Origin: Kordiimonas aquimaris
GTDB taxonomy: Bacteria > Pseudomonadota > Alphaproteobacteria > Sphingomonadales > Kordiimonadaceae
Direction of reading: 5' to 3'
Assembly (NCBI RefSeq): GCF_025574485.1
Contig: NZ_JAOBPO010000001.1
Location: forward strand, 627,501-691,500
DNA: 64,000 nucleotides
Below are positions 17,490 to 26,222 of the stretch, piece by piece. Numbering within the stretch: position 1 is the stretch's first letter; each line of letters opens with the position of its first letter. Both the position numbers and the translations under genes were made by a program. A model generated the notes under the pieces. It searched no databases. It had not been told where the DNA came from and worked only from the letters and a program-made list of their open reading frames with translations.

Positions 17490-19499
17490 TCACAACGCTG
17501 CCTTAATAGCTGTTTGAATATCCTTTAATGTAGCGTTGTATTCTTGCTGTCCAGGCTCCAGTTTCACAGCTTGGAGTGCCATTTTTTCTGCTCTATCCAA
17601 GTCTTTGTTTTTATCAAGAAGTCTTACAGCAAGATTGTTTAATGCCATATGGTTTTCAGGAGAGATTTCCAGAATGGCCCGATAACTGGCAATAGCTAGA
17701 TTGTAATCTCTATTTTGTTCGCTGTATGCAGCAAGGATTGATAACCTATCGGTAAGGAGCTTCGTGGTGCTTTCAGATGTCACCATTATGCCTCGCGCCT
17801 GCATTTCCAGCCTCGAAATGCTGGTCCACCAATGTGCAAGTTCTGCAGGCCCAATATTTCGACCTTCTTCATAATATTTAATGGTTAATCTGAGCGCAGC
17901 AATGGCACTATCAGGTTCAGTTTTTGCTGCTGTTGCCAAGTGAGCGTAGGCAGCATCTAGGTCATCAAAATAAGCGTACCCTGCCGACGCTAGTAGCTGA
18001 GACGTTGCATCATCTGGTGCCCATTTTAACACAGGCCTTAGTAAACGAAGGCCCTCAGCCATACTATCGTCCGTCTCTTTAGCGATCGCTGAACGTGCTT
18101 TGGCAACGCGCCATAATGTGGCTTCATTAGGGCTTTTTTCACGCAACTGTTCCAAAAGTGCAGCTTCAGGTTTGTAACCAGCAGCGAGCGCTGTACGCCA
18201 TGCATCGAAATTAGAAGAGTCTGCATATAACTTCTGACCCATGCATGATGTGTCGGATTTGCCGCAGCTCTTGGTTTCTTTGTTGATCATGTTTCTTACG
18301 AAAACACCTCGATTACCCAGGCCAAGCATTTGAGCATGTTTTTCGTGCTTGCCAGCAAGGGCTTCTTCACCAATGGACCTATATAGGTTTTCGAGTAACT
18401 GATGGGCGATAGCGCTCGATGTGACAATGTTTTTCATATTGCTTAATGCGTCGATTGTACGACTTGGGTTGATGGTGTCCGCTTCAAGCTCTTTCAGGAG
18501 CTGACCCCAACGGCTAGCGGTATATATACCATGCCGTCTCTTGTACTCATGCTGGTTAAAGCCAGTTCTACACGATTGATTTAGTTGTTTTTGAGCCAAA
18601 CAAACTATCATATTAACTTCAGCTGGTATGATGCCGCTGTGAGGACGTGTCAGAAAACTTGATAACACATCATATTCTGCACGTTTCCAAAGAAGGCGAG
18701 CATGCCTTTTCAACAAACTGCCCGGCATTAAACGGGTTGGTTGGTTTAATAACGCAATTGCGGCAAGCTCATCACCTTGAGAAACAAGCAAAGATGTGGC
18801 TACGGCAAGATCGTTGTCAGAAAGTGTGGAAGACAATGACTTTATGTCCTCTTGAGTTAATGTTGTAGCCTGCCGACTTGTTGACTTAGCGGCTAGACGA
18901 GCAAATGAACTTGGTATGTCTGGGGCAAGTTGAGATGCAATAGCGAGTAAATCACCGTTGTTTCTCAATAGTTTCAAGATCATTGCCCATTGGAAAAGCG
19001 AGGCGTCACTTTCGCTAAATCGGAGCAAATCTTCTTCAGCAGCTTCAAGGTCTTGCAAGCGCAGTGATGCTGATAAGCCTATTAATGCAGCTTTGGCGCC
19101 AGATACGCGCCGCGCCAATTTCTGGGCATTATACCAATCGCCGCGAACAAGGTTTGCAGAGGCTTCCGTTAAGCTGTAGCTGGTATCTCTTTGGAGATTC
19201 CAGCCTAATTTTGTGAGTAATAGCTGTTGGTTTGTATGTGCATTGTCAGGCAATGGCACTTCCAAACGTGCTTCGCTGAGCAGTTTAACAGCAGCAACGT
19301 CTGACTTGCTTCTGCATTTACTTTGAGAAAAATAAAGAGTGAGCTCTTTGATGGCATCTGCATGGTACCCATCGTTTTGGAGAGTGGTCGCTGTGTCTAG
19401 CCAATCATTACAACGTTTGTCTGTGATTTTATTATAGCTGATGTAAGCGCCGGCTGCTGCTGCTGCAATGAGCGCTGCGAATGCTACTTTCTTAATCAT
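17490..19499 (-). CDS. Membrane-anchored TPR protein of the exosortase operon
   Basis: 669 aa from ATG 19499, which overlaps the exosortase stop by one base (TGATG) and has GGAG upstream; an ATG at 19514 is in the same frame. One N-terminal membrane segment (VAFAALIAAAAAGAYISY) is followed by a long helical, TPR-like region; the clearest repeats are at the end (NLAIASYRAILEISPENHMALNNLAVRLL). TPR proteins of this kind (PrsT-like) accompany exosortase/polysaccharide loci, but orthology was not tested. It is last in the leftward sigma-54 operon and ends 2 nt from the convergent regulator gene. Confidence 0.75.
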   Translation of the reverse strand: MIKKVAFAALIAAAAAGAYISYNKITDKRCNDWLDTATTLQNDGYHADAIKELTLYFSQSKCRSKSDVAAVKLLSEARLEVPLPDNAHTNQQLLLTKLGWNLQRDTSYSLTEASANLVRGDWYNAQKLARRVSGAKAALIGLSASLRLQDLEAAEEDLLRFSESDASLFQWAMILKLLRNNGDLLAIASQLAPDIPSSFARLAAKSTSRQATTLTQEDIKSLSSTLSDNDLAVATSLLVSQGDELAAIALLNQPTRLMPGSLLKRHARLLWKRAEYDVLSSFLTRPHSGIIPAEVNMIVCLAQKQLNQSCRTGFNQHEYKRRHGIYTASRWGQLLKELEADTINPSRTIDALSNMKNIVTSSAIAHQLLENLYRSIGEEALAGKHEKHAQMLGLGNRGVFVRNMINKETKSCGKSDTSCMGQKLYADSSNFDAWRTALAAGYKPEAALLEQLREKSPNEATLWRVAKARSAIAKETDDSMAEGLRLLRPVLKWAPDDATSQLLASAGYAYFDDLDAAYAHLATAAKTEPDSAIAALRLTIKYYEEGRNIGPAELAHWWTSISRLEMQARGIMVTSESTTKLLTDRLSILAAYSEQNRDYNLAIASYRAILEISPENHMALNNLAVRLLDKNKDLDRAEKMALQAVKLEPGQQEYNATLKDIQTAIKAAL

Positions 19500-20866
19500 C
19501 ACAATGTACTCCATTGAGTTGGGGTCTTTTTGAGAAAATCCAATGCGGTTTGCTGTCGCTTTTTGAGCGGTATAGACGAGGTCTCAACAACCTGTAGACG
19601 CAGTGCACCTTTTTCATGTTCAGTCGTAATCGCTGAAGGCTGAACAGTAATCTCGGTTACTGCTTGAATGATGGTATGATTTCGAACGATAAGATGAGTG
19701 ATCTGAACGCCAGGCGCTAATGTCTCTCGCTTCACTTGTTTCGTTTGCCAGCCCATCGCTTTATAACATTTTTCACTTGAATGTTCGGCCGCCACTCTTG
19801 GGTCTCTGTGAAACATTGTTGTCACTAGAAGTGAACGATCATTGTCTGGTGAAGTATATAAACGCCTGACTGCCTGGTCCGCTGAGAGAATTTTAGCCTC
19901 GGCTTCGGGAATTGCTTCGTTTTTGCCGATCCAACCAGCCACGTATAAAGGGATGGAAACGGGAGTTTCCACGGTACTTTTGGTGAGGACATTTGTCAGT
20001 GTGTGTGATGCTGCAGCAATAATGGAAACTCCAAGCATCACTATAGTGAAGTTGTACGATATCTTCAGGTCAGGCTCTTGTAGGCTGCCATAAATATTCA
20101 CCCAAATAATAGGTGCTGCCCATGCAATTGGCATGGCTACCCATCCTGCTATGTCATGTAAGTTATCTGTCACATCCGCGGTTAGCGTAAAATTAGCAAT
20201 GACCAAAATAGCTAAGCGAATGACATTTATAGCAAACGCCAAAGGAAAAGCCGCCAGTGTTATCGCGGTTTTTTCTAGCAATGAGCCGCGATACTGTATC
20301 GATGCAGTTAGGCAGCCAATAAAGGATGGTATGAGCAACAATGTACCACTGCAGTCACTGTTAATAGTAACCGCTTGCTCACCCATAATTACTTGTGGGC
20401 CTAGTTGATAAAGCGCCATGCCTAGTGTCTGGCCAAACGCCACAAATAGGGCGGCCTCACGTTCAGCCAACCATACGGATATGGAGGTTTCCATTCCTGC
20501 AGGTAACGGCAGTGTAGACAGGAAGCAAAACAATATAAGCAAAGTTGCTTTTGGGCTTAACCTGCAAAAATGACCGATTGTCCCGGACAAGAGAATAATT
20601 GCAGATACATATTGTAGTTTATCTATCTCAGATATGTTGCCAGCGACAAGCAATAAGCCACCAAGAATTGCCGAATAAGCAAGCATTGATCGTTGTTGCT
20701 TTCCCTCGGGCGCTCCCCCGAGGATTAGCCATGCGCTGATAGTGGCTAAGACGAAAATCGACCAGCGGCCAAGGCTGTTGCTGGACATAAGAAACGGCCC
20801 CATCAATACTGCGGCAAGTAGGGCTGCCGCGATTGCTGCGATGTTTAAAAAGTTACTGTTTTTCAC
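19499..20866 (-). CDS. Exosortase fused to an EpsI-like domain
   Basis: 455 aa from GTG 20866, overlapping the upstream stop (GTGA). Residues 1-285 are a polytopic exosortase, the membrane transpeptidase that cleaves PEP-CTERM-like tails. The catalytic triad is visible: Cys172 (SDCSGTLLL), Arg217 (INVIRLAIL), His237 (NLHDIAGW). After a last membrane segment near 280-295, residues 310-430 form an EpsI-type periplasmic domain (VAGWIGKNEAI, SLLVTTMFHRDPR, HSSEKCYKAMGWQ). Its probable substrate is encoded directly upstream. The subtype (XrtA, XrtD or other) cannot be settled by eye. Confidence 0.9.
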   Translation of the reverse strand: MKNSNFLNIAAIAAALLAAVLMGPFLMSSNSLGRWSIFVLATISAWLILGGAPEGKQQRSMLAYSAILGGLLLVAGNISEIDKLQYVSAIILLSGTIGHFCRLSPKATLLILFCFLSTLPLPAGMETSISVWLAEREAALFVAFGQTLGMALYQLGPQVIMGEQAVTINSDCSGTLLLIPSFIGCLTASIQYRGSLLEKTAITLAAFPLAFAINVIRLAILVIANFTLTADVTDNLHDIAGWVAMPIAWAAPIIWVNIYGSLQEPDLKISYNFTIVMLGVSIIAAASHTLTNVLTKSTVETPVSIPLYVAGWIGKNEAIPEAEAKILSADQAVRRLYTSPDNDRSLLVTTMFHRDPRVAAEHSSEKCYKAMGWQTKQVKRETLAPGVQITHLIVRNHTIIQAVTEITVQPSAITTEHEKGALRLQVVETSSIPLKKRQQTALDFLKKTPTQWSTL

Positions 20867-21711
20867 AAGCCGGCTCTGAATTGGAAACGTTTTCTAGCGC
20901 GAGCAGCGAAGAAAAATAACGGCCCGAGTAATGCAGCCAATGGGCCAGGTAATGGTACTGCTTTTGCAATAAGCTCTTTTGCATTTGCTACGCCAATGTC
21001 AAGGGCCACCACGACGTCGTTGTAATCCTCATCACCGCCGCCAAACAGGTCTTCTGTGCCAACTAGAACATACGGGCTATCCGGTGTTGCCAGTACTACA
21101 AAATGATCTATGCCGTCTGGGTTTAAATCAATGTCTGTGAAGTATGTATCTGTTCCTCCTGAAGCACCGTTCGCAATCAGGAACAAGTTTAGCTGTGTGT
21201 CACTTGCAAATTCACCAAGATCAACGAAATCACCGGAAGCTACGGGTGCATACCTCGATCTATAACTACTTCCAGTTGGGTTATAATATGACGATGACGT
21301 ACTGGCATCAGGCATAATAAGTGAAGCATCGCCAGTAAGAGCCTCTGCGCTGTCACCTGTGTAAACACCTAATGAATTTCTGTATCCTGCGCCTTCGCCA
21401 ATAAAGTACGCTCGCACATTTGATGTGTTTGTTATTAGTAGATCGTTCGGGCTGAGTGCGATGGATGATAAGTTGCCGATCGACTGGCTCTCAGTCAGCG
21501 TATTATTTACAATCGCCTGAAGTCCCGGCAGAGCATTCTGTGAGAATTCTGCTGATTTATCATCGGAGCCAGCCAGTTGTACTGTCCCAATTATATCAAG
21601 GCCGAAAGGTCTGGCACTTGATTGAACCGGCGACACAGTGCTGGCGTAACTTGGGTAAAAAGACATACCAGCCAGTGCAATTGCGATGGCTCCTTTATGA
21701 AGGTTTTGCAT
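20863..21711 (-). CDS. DUF4114 surface protein with VPLPG-type C-terminal sorting signal
   Basis: 282 aa from ATG 21711, with GGGAG 6 nt upstream and 1 nt after the previous stop. It has an N-terminal signal peptide (AIAIALAGMSFYPSYAS). A DUF4114-like domain occupies about 165-250 and ends in an acidic Gly/Asp motif (LFGGGDEDYNDVVVALDIG), probably calcium-binding. The tail is VPLPGPLAALLGPLFFFAA followed by RARKRF, i.e. motif, hydrophobic helix and basic end of a PEP-CTERM-family signal. The following gene is an exosortase, so this is its likely cargo, to be released or attached to polysaccharide at the surface. Confidence 0.85.
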   Translation of the reverse strand: MQNLHKGAIAIALAGMSFYPSYASTVSPVQSSARPFGLDIIGTVQLAGSDDKSAEFSQNALPGLQAIVNNTLTESQSIGNLSSIALSPNDLLITNTSNVRAYFIGEGAGYRNSLGVYTGDSAEALTGDASLIMPDASTSSSYYNPTGSSYRSRYAPVASGDFVDLGEFASDTQLNLFLIANGASGGTDTYFTDIDLNPDGIDHFVVLATPDSPYVLVGTEDLFGGGDEDYNDVVVALDIGVANAKELIAKAVPLPGPLAALLGPLFFFAARARKRFQFRAGL

Positions 21712-21712
21712 T

Positions 21713-23452
21713 TTATTCTCCCTTGAGGAATTTGACTTGTACAAACGGTTGCAAAGTGCCGCCTGCAAGTTGGAGGGTTGGGGAAACGGCTCGAACCACT
21801 TGGTTCCAGCTTTCTATCCAATTGTCGGGAACGTAAACGATGTCATCAGGCATTAGCTCCAAATCTGGTGCGCGGCCTTTTAGGATGTCTTTGGCATTAA
21901 CGAGAATTAGTTGACCCTCGACTGCCGAATGAACGCGGATGACGCGCACTTGAGATAACAACGCTGCCGATTTAACAGGCCCTCCAACCTGTGTAAGTGC
22001 CTTCAGAAGTGTCATTGGTTCGTTAGAGAAAGGTACTGCGCCAGCACGGGCAACGGCACCTAAAACATATGCTTTCTTGTCGGCCTTGCTTGGTACAAAC
22101 AGAGTATCACCGGGCAGCAAAGGTACGTTGTGCTCTGATCGGCCATCAATCAACAGTGCCTGCATATCAACAGCTGCAATTGCACCCTGTCTCCAAAGCC
22201 TAGCACCGCTAAGGTGGGCGAGTTCAGAAAGGCCTCGTCCCATACTTAAAATTTGAAGAAGATTTGTTGGTCCTTCCATGTAAACTACGCCAGGATTATT
22301 GAATTGGCCCAGCAAGTACACTGGGCGGCTGCGATGTGCAGTAATTTGAACAACAACCCATGGTTCGCGGAACTGTCTTGCGAATCCTTTTTTCAGAGCA
22401 GTTTGAATTTCCGCAACTGTTGCACCGCCAACTTCCAATTGTTCAAGATAGGGAACCTGTATGAAACCAGCGCCATCAACAGCAACTTCCAGATTGTCCA
22501 GGCCTTCCTCACCGAATACGTTGATCAGTAATTTGTCTCCGCTACCTACGCGGTAAATTGGGTCTTGCGGTTCCGTTTGTTCCGAGGGAATGGATACGGG
22601 CTCTATGTCAACAATTGAGGGATCCTGACGGGCACCGTATGCCCGCACTTCTTTTTCATATGCAGCATCAGCTTTGATAAATTTTCGTGTCGCTAATCGC
22701 TCTCCGCATGCAGTTAGTAGTAAAAGGCAAAAAATAGGAATTATAGCCAAGGTAGTTTTTGGTATTCTCTTGAGTATTTTCTTGGAAATGAATGCTATAG
22801 TTAAAGCGATGATCACAAGATCATACTTGGCATTTTGATTGTAAATGTAATCGAGTTCAGCCTCAAACCGAGTTGACCAATCATCGATCAGGCCGTTTGA
22901 ATCTGCATTATCGAATATACAAACTTGTGCCAAGCTAGTTAGGCCTGGTCGTACTTGTTGACGCCGATTAAAGCCGGGTATTTTTTCCGCTAATTCACTG
23001 GCTAATGAGGGTGCAATTGGACGAGGGCCGACCAGCGCCATTTCGCCCTTAACAACATTATATAGTTGAGGAAGTTCATCTAGTTTCATATCTCGCAATA
23101 TTTGCCCAACAGACGTAATCATTGGGTCACTTCGATCAACACGGCGGGCACGCGACAGGTCTTTGTCTGCACCTACACTCATGGTTCTTATTTTGTAAGC
23201 GGTGAATGATTTACCATTCAAGCCAGGGCGTTTTTGACTGTAGATGAAGGGTCCTTTGCTGGTTGATTTGACCAGTACGAGCAGGACCAAGAATAAAGGA
23301 GTTAGCAAGATAAGACTTGTTGCTGCGGTAACGCGCTGAAAACCAATCCAGAAAGCCGAGCGGTTTGCTTCTGCATGCCACAGCTGATTTTTCCAATTGT
23401 ATCGCGCAGAATCATTGTTTGTCAGATTAGTTGATTGCGTTGTTACAGACAT
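21713..23452 (-). CDS. Fusion of sugar-phosphate transferase and OPX outer-membrane lipoprotein
   Basis: 579 aa in one open frame. Residues 30-225 are a bacterial sugar transferase (WcaJ/RfbP C-terminal type) that starts repeat-unit synthesis on undecaprenyl phosphate: membrane segment 42-61, KIRTM, LDELPQLYNVVKGEMALVGPRP, RPGLTSLAQV. Residues 228-249 then look like a complete lipoprotein signal, KRIPKTTLAIIPIFCLLLLTAC with lipobox LTAC (Cys249), and 270-579 are a Wza-like export protein (YRVGSGDKLLINVFGE plus SLBB domains). These halves act in the cytoplasm and outer membrane, so cleavage or internal initiation seems necessary; the only in-frame candidate start nearby is GTG at codon 213. 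It follows a sigma-54 promoter. Confidence 0.88.
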   Translation of the reverse strand: MSVTTQSTNLTNNDSARYNWKNQLWHAEANRSAFWIGFQRVTAATSLILLTPLFLVLLVLVKSTSKGPFIYSQKRPGLNGKSFTAYKIRTMSVGADKDLSRARRVDRSDPMITSVGQILRDMKLDELPQLYNVVKGEMALVGPRPIAPSLASELAEKIPGFNRRQQVRPGLTSLAQVCIFDNADSNGLIDDWSTRFEAELDYIYNQNAKYDLVIIALTIAFISKKILKRIPKTTLAIIPIFCLLLLTACGERLATRKFIKADAAYEKEVRAYGARQDPSIVDIEPVSIPSEQTEPQDPIYRVGSGDKLLINVFGEEGLDNLEVAVDGAGFIQVPYLEQLEVGGATVAEIQTALKKGFARQFREPWVVVQITAHRSRPVYLLGQFNNPGVVYMEGPTNLLQILSMGRGLSELAHLSGARLWRQGAIAAVDMQALLIDGRSEHNVPLLPGDTLFVPSKADKKAYVLGAVARAGAVPFSNEPMTLLKALTQVGGPVKSAALLSQVRVIRVHSAVEGQLILVNAKDILKGRAPDLELMPDDIVYVPDNWIESWNQVVRAVSPTLQLAGGTLQPFVQVKFLKGE

Positions 23453-23489
23453 ACTGGCCTCGTTTATTTCAATTTCTGACGAGTACTAG

Positions 23490-23505
23490 CGCAATCCACA
23501 TGCCA
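23490..23505 (-). promoter_or_regulatory. Sigma-54 promoter of the leftward exosortase operon
   Basis: Read leftward, TGGCATGTGGATTGCG matches TGGCAY-N5-TTGC exactly. Transcription would start near 23479, 27 nt before ATG 23452, with GAGG in the leader. It is divergent from the promoter at 23690 and shares the enhancer region between them. Confidence 0.75.
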
Positions 23506-23613
23506 ACTGGCCGGACCGATTAAGTCGTTGAAAAAGCTTATCTTTTATAGATTTTTGGTTTTTTGCATTCTTTGCAAAATGCGAATTTCATTCGAGTTTG
23601 AGAATTTTTCACT

Positions 23614-23631
23614 GTGCAAATTGCAAAAAGC
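23614..23631. promoter_or_regulatory. Enhancer site between divergent EPS promoters
   Basis: GTGCAA-A-TTGCAA (23614-23626) matches the TTGCAA-N-TTGCAA site of the H-NOX promoter in all but one base, and TTGCAAAAAGC (23621-23631) is an exact copy of 13073-13083. It lies about 65 bp from the rightward and 110 bp from the leftward sigma-54 promoter, so one bound activator could serve both. GCATT-N8-AATGC with an inner TTTGCAAA at about 23566-23583 may be a second site. Confidence 0.65.
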
Positions 23632-23689
23632 AAAACGGGTCAATTATTTTTTCTTTATATTTTTCAGTATCTTAAGTGATGCGGTGAAA

Positions 23690-23705
23690 TGGCACAGCGA
23701 TTGCG
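23690..23705 (+). promoter_or_regulatory. Sigma-54 promoter of the rightward EPS operon
   Basis: TGGCACAGCGATTGCG is a full match to TGGCAC-N5-TTGC. The predicted transcript start (about 23716) coincides with the ATG at 23717, so this mRNA would be leaderless or nearly so. Confidence 0.8.
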
Positions 23706-23716
23706 ACGATAGGGCC

Positions 23717-24979
23717 ATGAAACATTCACGCACATCAGTAGTAATCGCAGGCGCTGCTCCCGACACCGGGAACCACGGCGTCACCGCATTGTGTCATTCT
23801 GCAGTGCTTGGCTTGCAAGAGCGAGGCATCGAAGAGTTCACTATATTTGATCATGATCTCGGGATCGGTCCAACAGGCAAGCCTGCTGGTCAGGATGAGT
23901 TCCAGACTAAGAGTCTTCCGTTCAAAGCTGGTAAAAGAGTTTATCAGGGCGCCAACATGCACCATGCCCGATTGAAGCAGTTGATGGGAATGAGTTCTCC
24001 TCCATTGAGGGCCATGCATGGTTCTGATGCTGTGGTAGATGTTAGTGGAGGCGATAGCTTCACGGACATATATGGCCCAGCCCGTTTTGATCAAATCACG
24101 TTGCCAAAATTGATGGCACTTGATGCGAATGTACCTCTTATTTTGATGCCACAAACATACGGTCCGTTTCTTTACAAACGGTCTCGTAAAATTGCTCGCA
24201 AAATACTGAGTGAATGCACATTAGCTTTTGCGCGTGACGTCGACAGTTTGGAATATTTGAGAGAACTTCTAGGCGAGAGCTTCGATGAAGATAAACACCG
24301 TCTTGGTGTTGATTTAGCGTTTGGTTTACCTGCAATTGGTGACGTTAAAAAACCTTTTGATGCGGTTGGTATTAACGTCAGTGGCCTTCTCTGGAATAAA
24401 CTAGACAATGCGCGTGAGCAATTTGGTCTTAAGGCTAATTATCGTGGTGTGTTGGCCAATCTTTGTCGTCACATTCTTAAAACCACTCAAGTTTCTATTT
24501 TATTAGTGCCTCATGTAACACCAGGTGGTGGCGGGGAAAGCGACTTGCCTGCGTGTCGTGCACTAAAGGCTAGTTTGCCTGAACACTTTCGTTCGCGGGT
24601 TCTCATTGAAGAAAACGCCCGGACGCCAGCTACTTTGAAAGGCGTTATAGCTCAAACCCAATGGTTTGCTGGGGCTCGGATGCACGCAACAATAGCTGCT
24701 CTATCATCAGTGGTACCTGTTGCCAACATGGCATACAGCGGAAAAGCCCGCGGAGTATTCGCTTCGTGTAAAGCGGCAGAACATGTCTTTGATATGCGCA
24801 CTATGCGGACGGACGAGCTAACCAATGCGCTGATCGAAGATTTTGAAAACCGAGACAAGAACCACACTGCATTACGCTCTCAGGTGCTCCAGGTAAAACG
24901 CCAATGGGCATATCAGATGGATGCAATAAGTGCTGCGATTAAAGCTTGCGCAAACCTGAAGGAAAAAGCATATGCTTAA
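23717..24979 (+). CDS. Polysaccharide pyruvyl transferase family protein
   Basis: 420 aa. Start ATG 23717 is chosen because upstream codons contain the sigma-54 promoter and are AT-rich and non-coding in character. The family transfers a pyruvyl ketal from phosphoenolpyruvate to a sugar of an exopolysaccharide, adding negative charge. Visible signs are the N-terminal Rossmann-like SVVIAGAAPDTGNHGVTALCH, VVDVSGGDSFTDIYG, LILMPQTYGPF and, near the end, the conserved TQWFAGARMHATIAALS. It is the first gene of the rightward operon and overlaps the flippase gene by 8 nt. Acceptor sugar unknown. Confidence 0.85.
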   Translation: MKHSRTSVVIAGAAPDTGNHGVTALCHSAVLGLQERGIEEFTIFDHDLGIGPTGKPAGQDEFQTKSLPFKAGKRVYQGANMHHARLKQLMGMSSPPLRAMHGSDAVVDVSGGDSFTDIYGPARFDQITLPKLMALDANVPLILMPQTYGPFLYKRSRKIARKILSECTLAFARDVDSLEYLRELLGESFDEDKHRLGVDLAFGLPAIGDVKKPFDAVGINVSGLLWNKLDNAREQFGLKANYRGVLANLCRHILKTTQVSILLVPHVTPGGGGESDLPACRALKASLPEHFRSRVLIEENARTPATLKGVIAQTQWFAGARMHATIAALSSVVPVANMAYSGKARGVFASCKAAEHVFDMRTMRTDELTNALIEDFENRDKNHTALRSQVLQVKRQWAYQMDAISAAIKACANLKEKAYA

Positions 24980-26222
24980 TCCATCTCAAGCACACAAGTT
25001 TGGCTATGTTGCTTCAAATCAGTTGCTTACTGAGTTGTGTGTTTTTGCCCGGAATGTGATCGTTGCCAGGATTGTTGGTGCAGAGACATTGGGAGAATTT
25101 ATTTTCCTAGTTTTGAGCATCCGGCTGTTTGCAATGTCAACAGATCTCGCTGCTGAGCGCCACATTATCAGTGTCAAAGATAAAGAAATTGATGGTGCTC
25201 TGGCTGCTGCTCATTTCACAGCGCGTATACGTGGTGGTTTGCTGGCCATTATCTTGCTTTTCATGGGTTTGTATAATGTTCAAGGCATTAGCTTTTTGAG
25301 CTATTTACTACTTGCACTTGCCGCCTTGGTTCGTGGGTATACGCATCAAGGTTATAGGTTGCACCAGCGCTCACTTAATTTTCGCCCTGCGCTTTGTGTG
25401 GAAGGTGTCACTGTTGTTTTAGGTACAATCGGTGTCTTTTTCGCTACCTCAATGGCACCTACTCTAGAAGCGGTATGTGCTTGTATGTTGTTGCAAGGTT
25501 TCATGCATACAGCTCTTTCACACATTATGTCTGATGCAGCGTACCGCTCTGATTTTGATATGCAAAAGCTTAACAAGCTATTCCACTTTGGCACGCCTCT
25601 ATTGCTAACAGGCGTTACCATGTTCTGGAGTATGCAAGGAGAGCGAGTAATTCTTTCTGCATTGTTGCCAGCAGATGCCTTCGCCCATTTCTCAATGATG
25701 TTCCAGCTAGCACTTGTGCCGGTTCTTGTTCTTAGTCGCATGACATTAACCATTGGTTTGCCAATGTTTGCCGCTGAGAGGGAAAACAGCGAGAACTTTG
25801 AATACAAATTAAAGAATGTTCATATCTGGATATATGGGCTCGCTGTTTTCTTTATGGCTGGCTTTATATTCTTTGCTAATCCCTTGTTAACGCTGATGTT
25901 TGGCGCTGACTTTAAAGCTGAAACAATCGCGATTTTTCTTGTGGCATTTGCGCAAGCACTTCGTTTGTGCCGGGCCCCACAATCAGTGGCGGCTCAGGCT
26001 CTGGGTCAAACTGACATACCTTTCAAAGCTAACCTTGTGCGCGTTTTTGCGGTTTTAGTCGCGATTACGAGCGTGATGTCAGGTGGTTCCCTTGTCACTT
26101 TATTAATTATTGCTTGTTTTGGCGAAGGCGCTGCCTGGACAGCTCAAGGCTTAATGTTTTCGTTGCGTAATCGGCGCACTCAACAGATTCAAGCACCACA
26201 GCCACAGGAGATTTTACAATGA
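24972..26222 (+). CDS. Wzx-like oligosaccharide flippase
   Basis: 416 aa, polytopic, of the MOP/PST flippase superfamily that moves lipid-linked repeat units across the inner membrane. The N-terminus shows the family pattern (YVASNQLLTELCVFARNVIVARIVGAETLGEFIFLV), and about ten to twelve hydrophobic segments follow at regular spacing. It overlaps the pyruvyltransferase gene by 8 nt and the next gene by 4 nt (ATGA). Together with the Wzy-like polymerase and the Wzz/Wzc-like and OPX proteins it completes a Wzx/Wzy export route. Confidence 0.82.
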   Translation: MLNPSQAHKFGYVASNQLLTELCVFARNVIVARIVGAETLGEFIFLVLSIRLFAMSTDLAAERHIISVKDKEIDGALAAAHFTARIRGGLLAIILLFMGLYNVQGISFLSYLLLALAALVRGYTHQGYRLHQRSLNFRPALCVEGVTVVLGTIGVFFATSMAPTLEAVCACMLLQGFMHTALSHIMSDAAYRSDFDMQKLNKLFHFGTPLLLTGVTMFWSMQGERVILSALLPADAFAHFSMMFQLALVPVLVLSRMTLTIGLPMFAAERENSENFEYKLKNVHIWIYGLAVFFMAGFIFFANPLLTLMFGADFKAETIAIFLVAFAQALRLCRAPQSVAAQALGQTDIPFKANLVRVFAVLVAITSVMSGGSLVTLLIIACFGEGAAWTAQGLMFSLRNRRTQQIQAPQPQEILQ

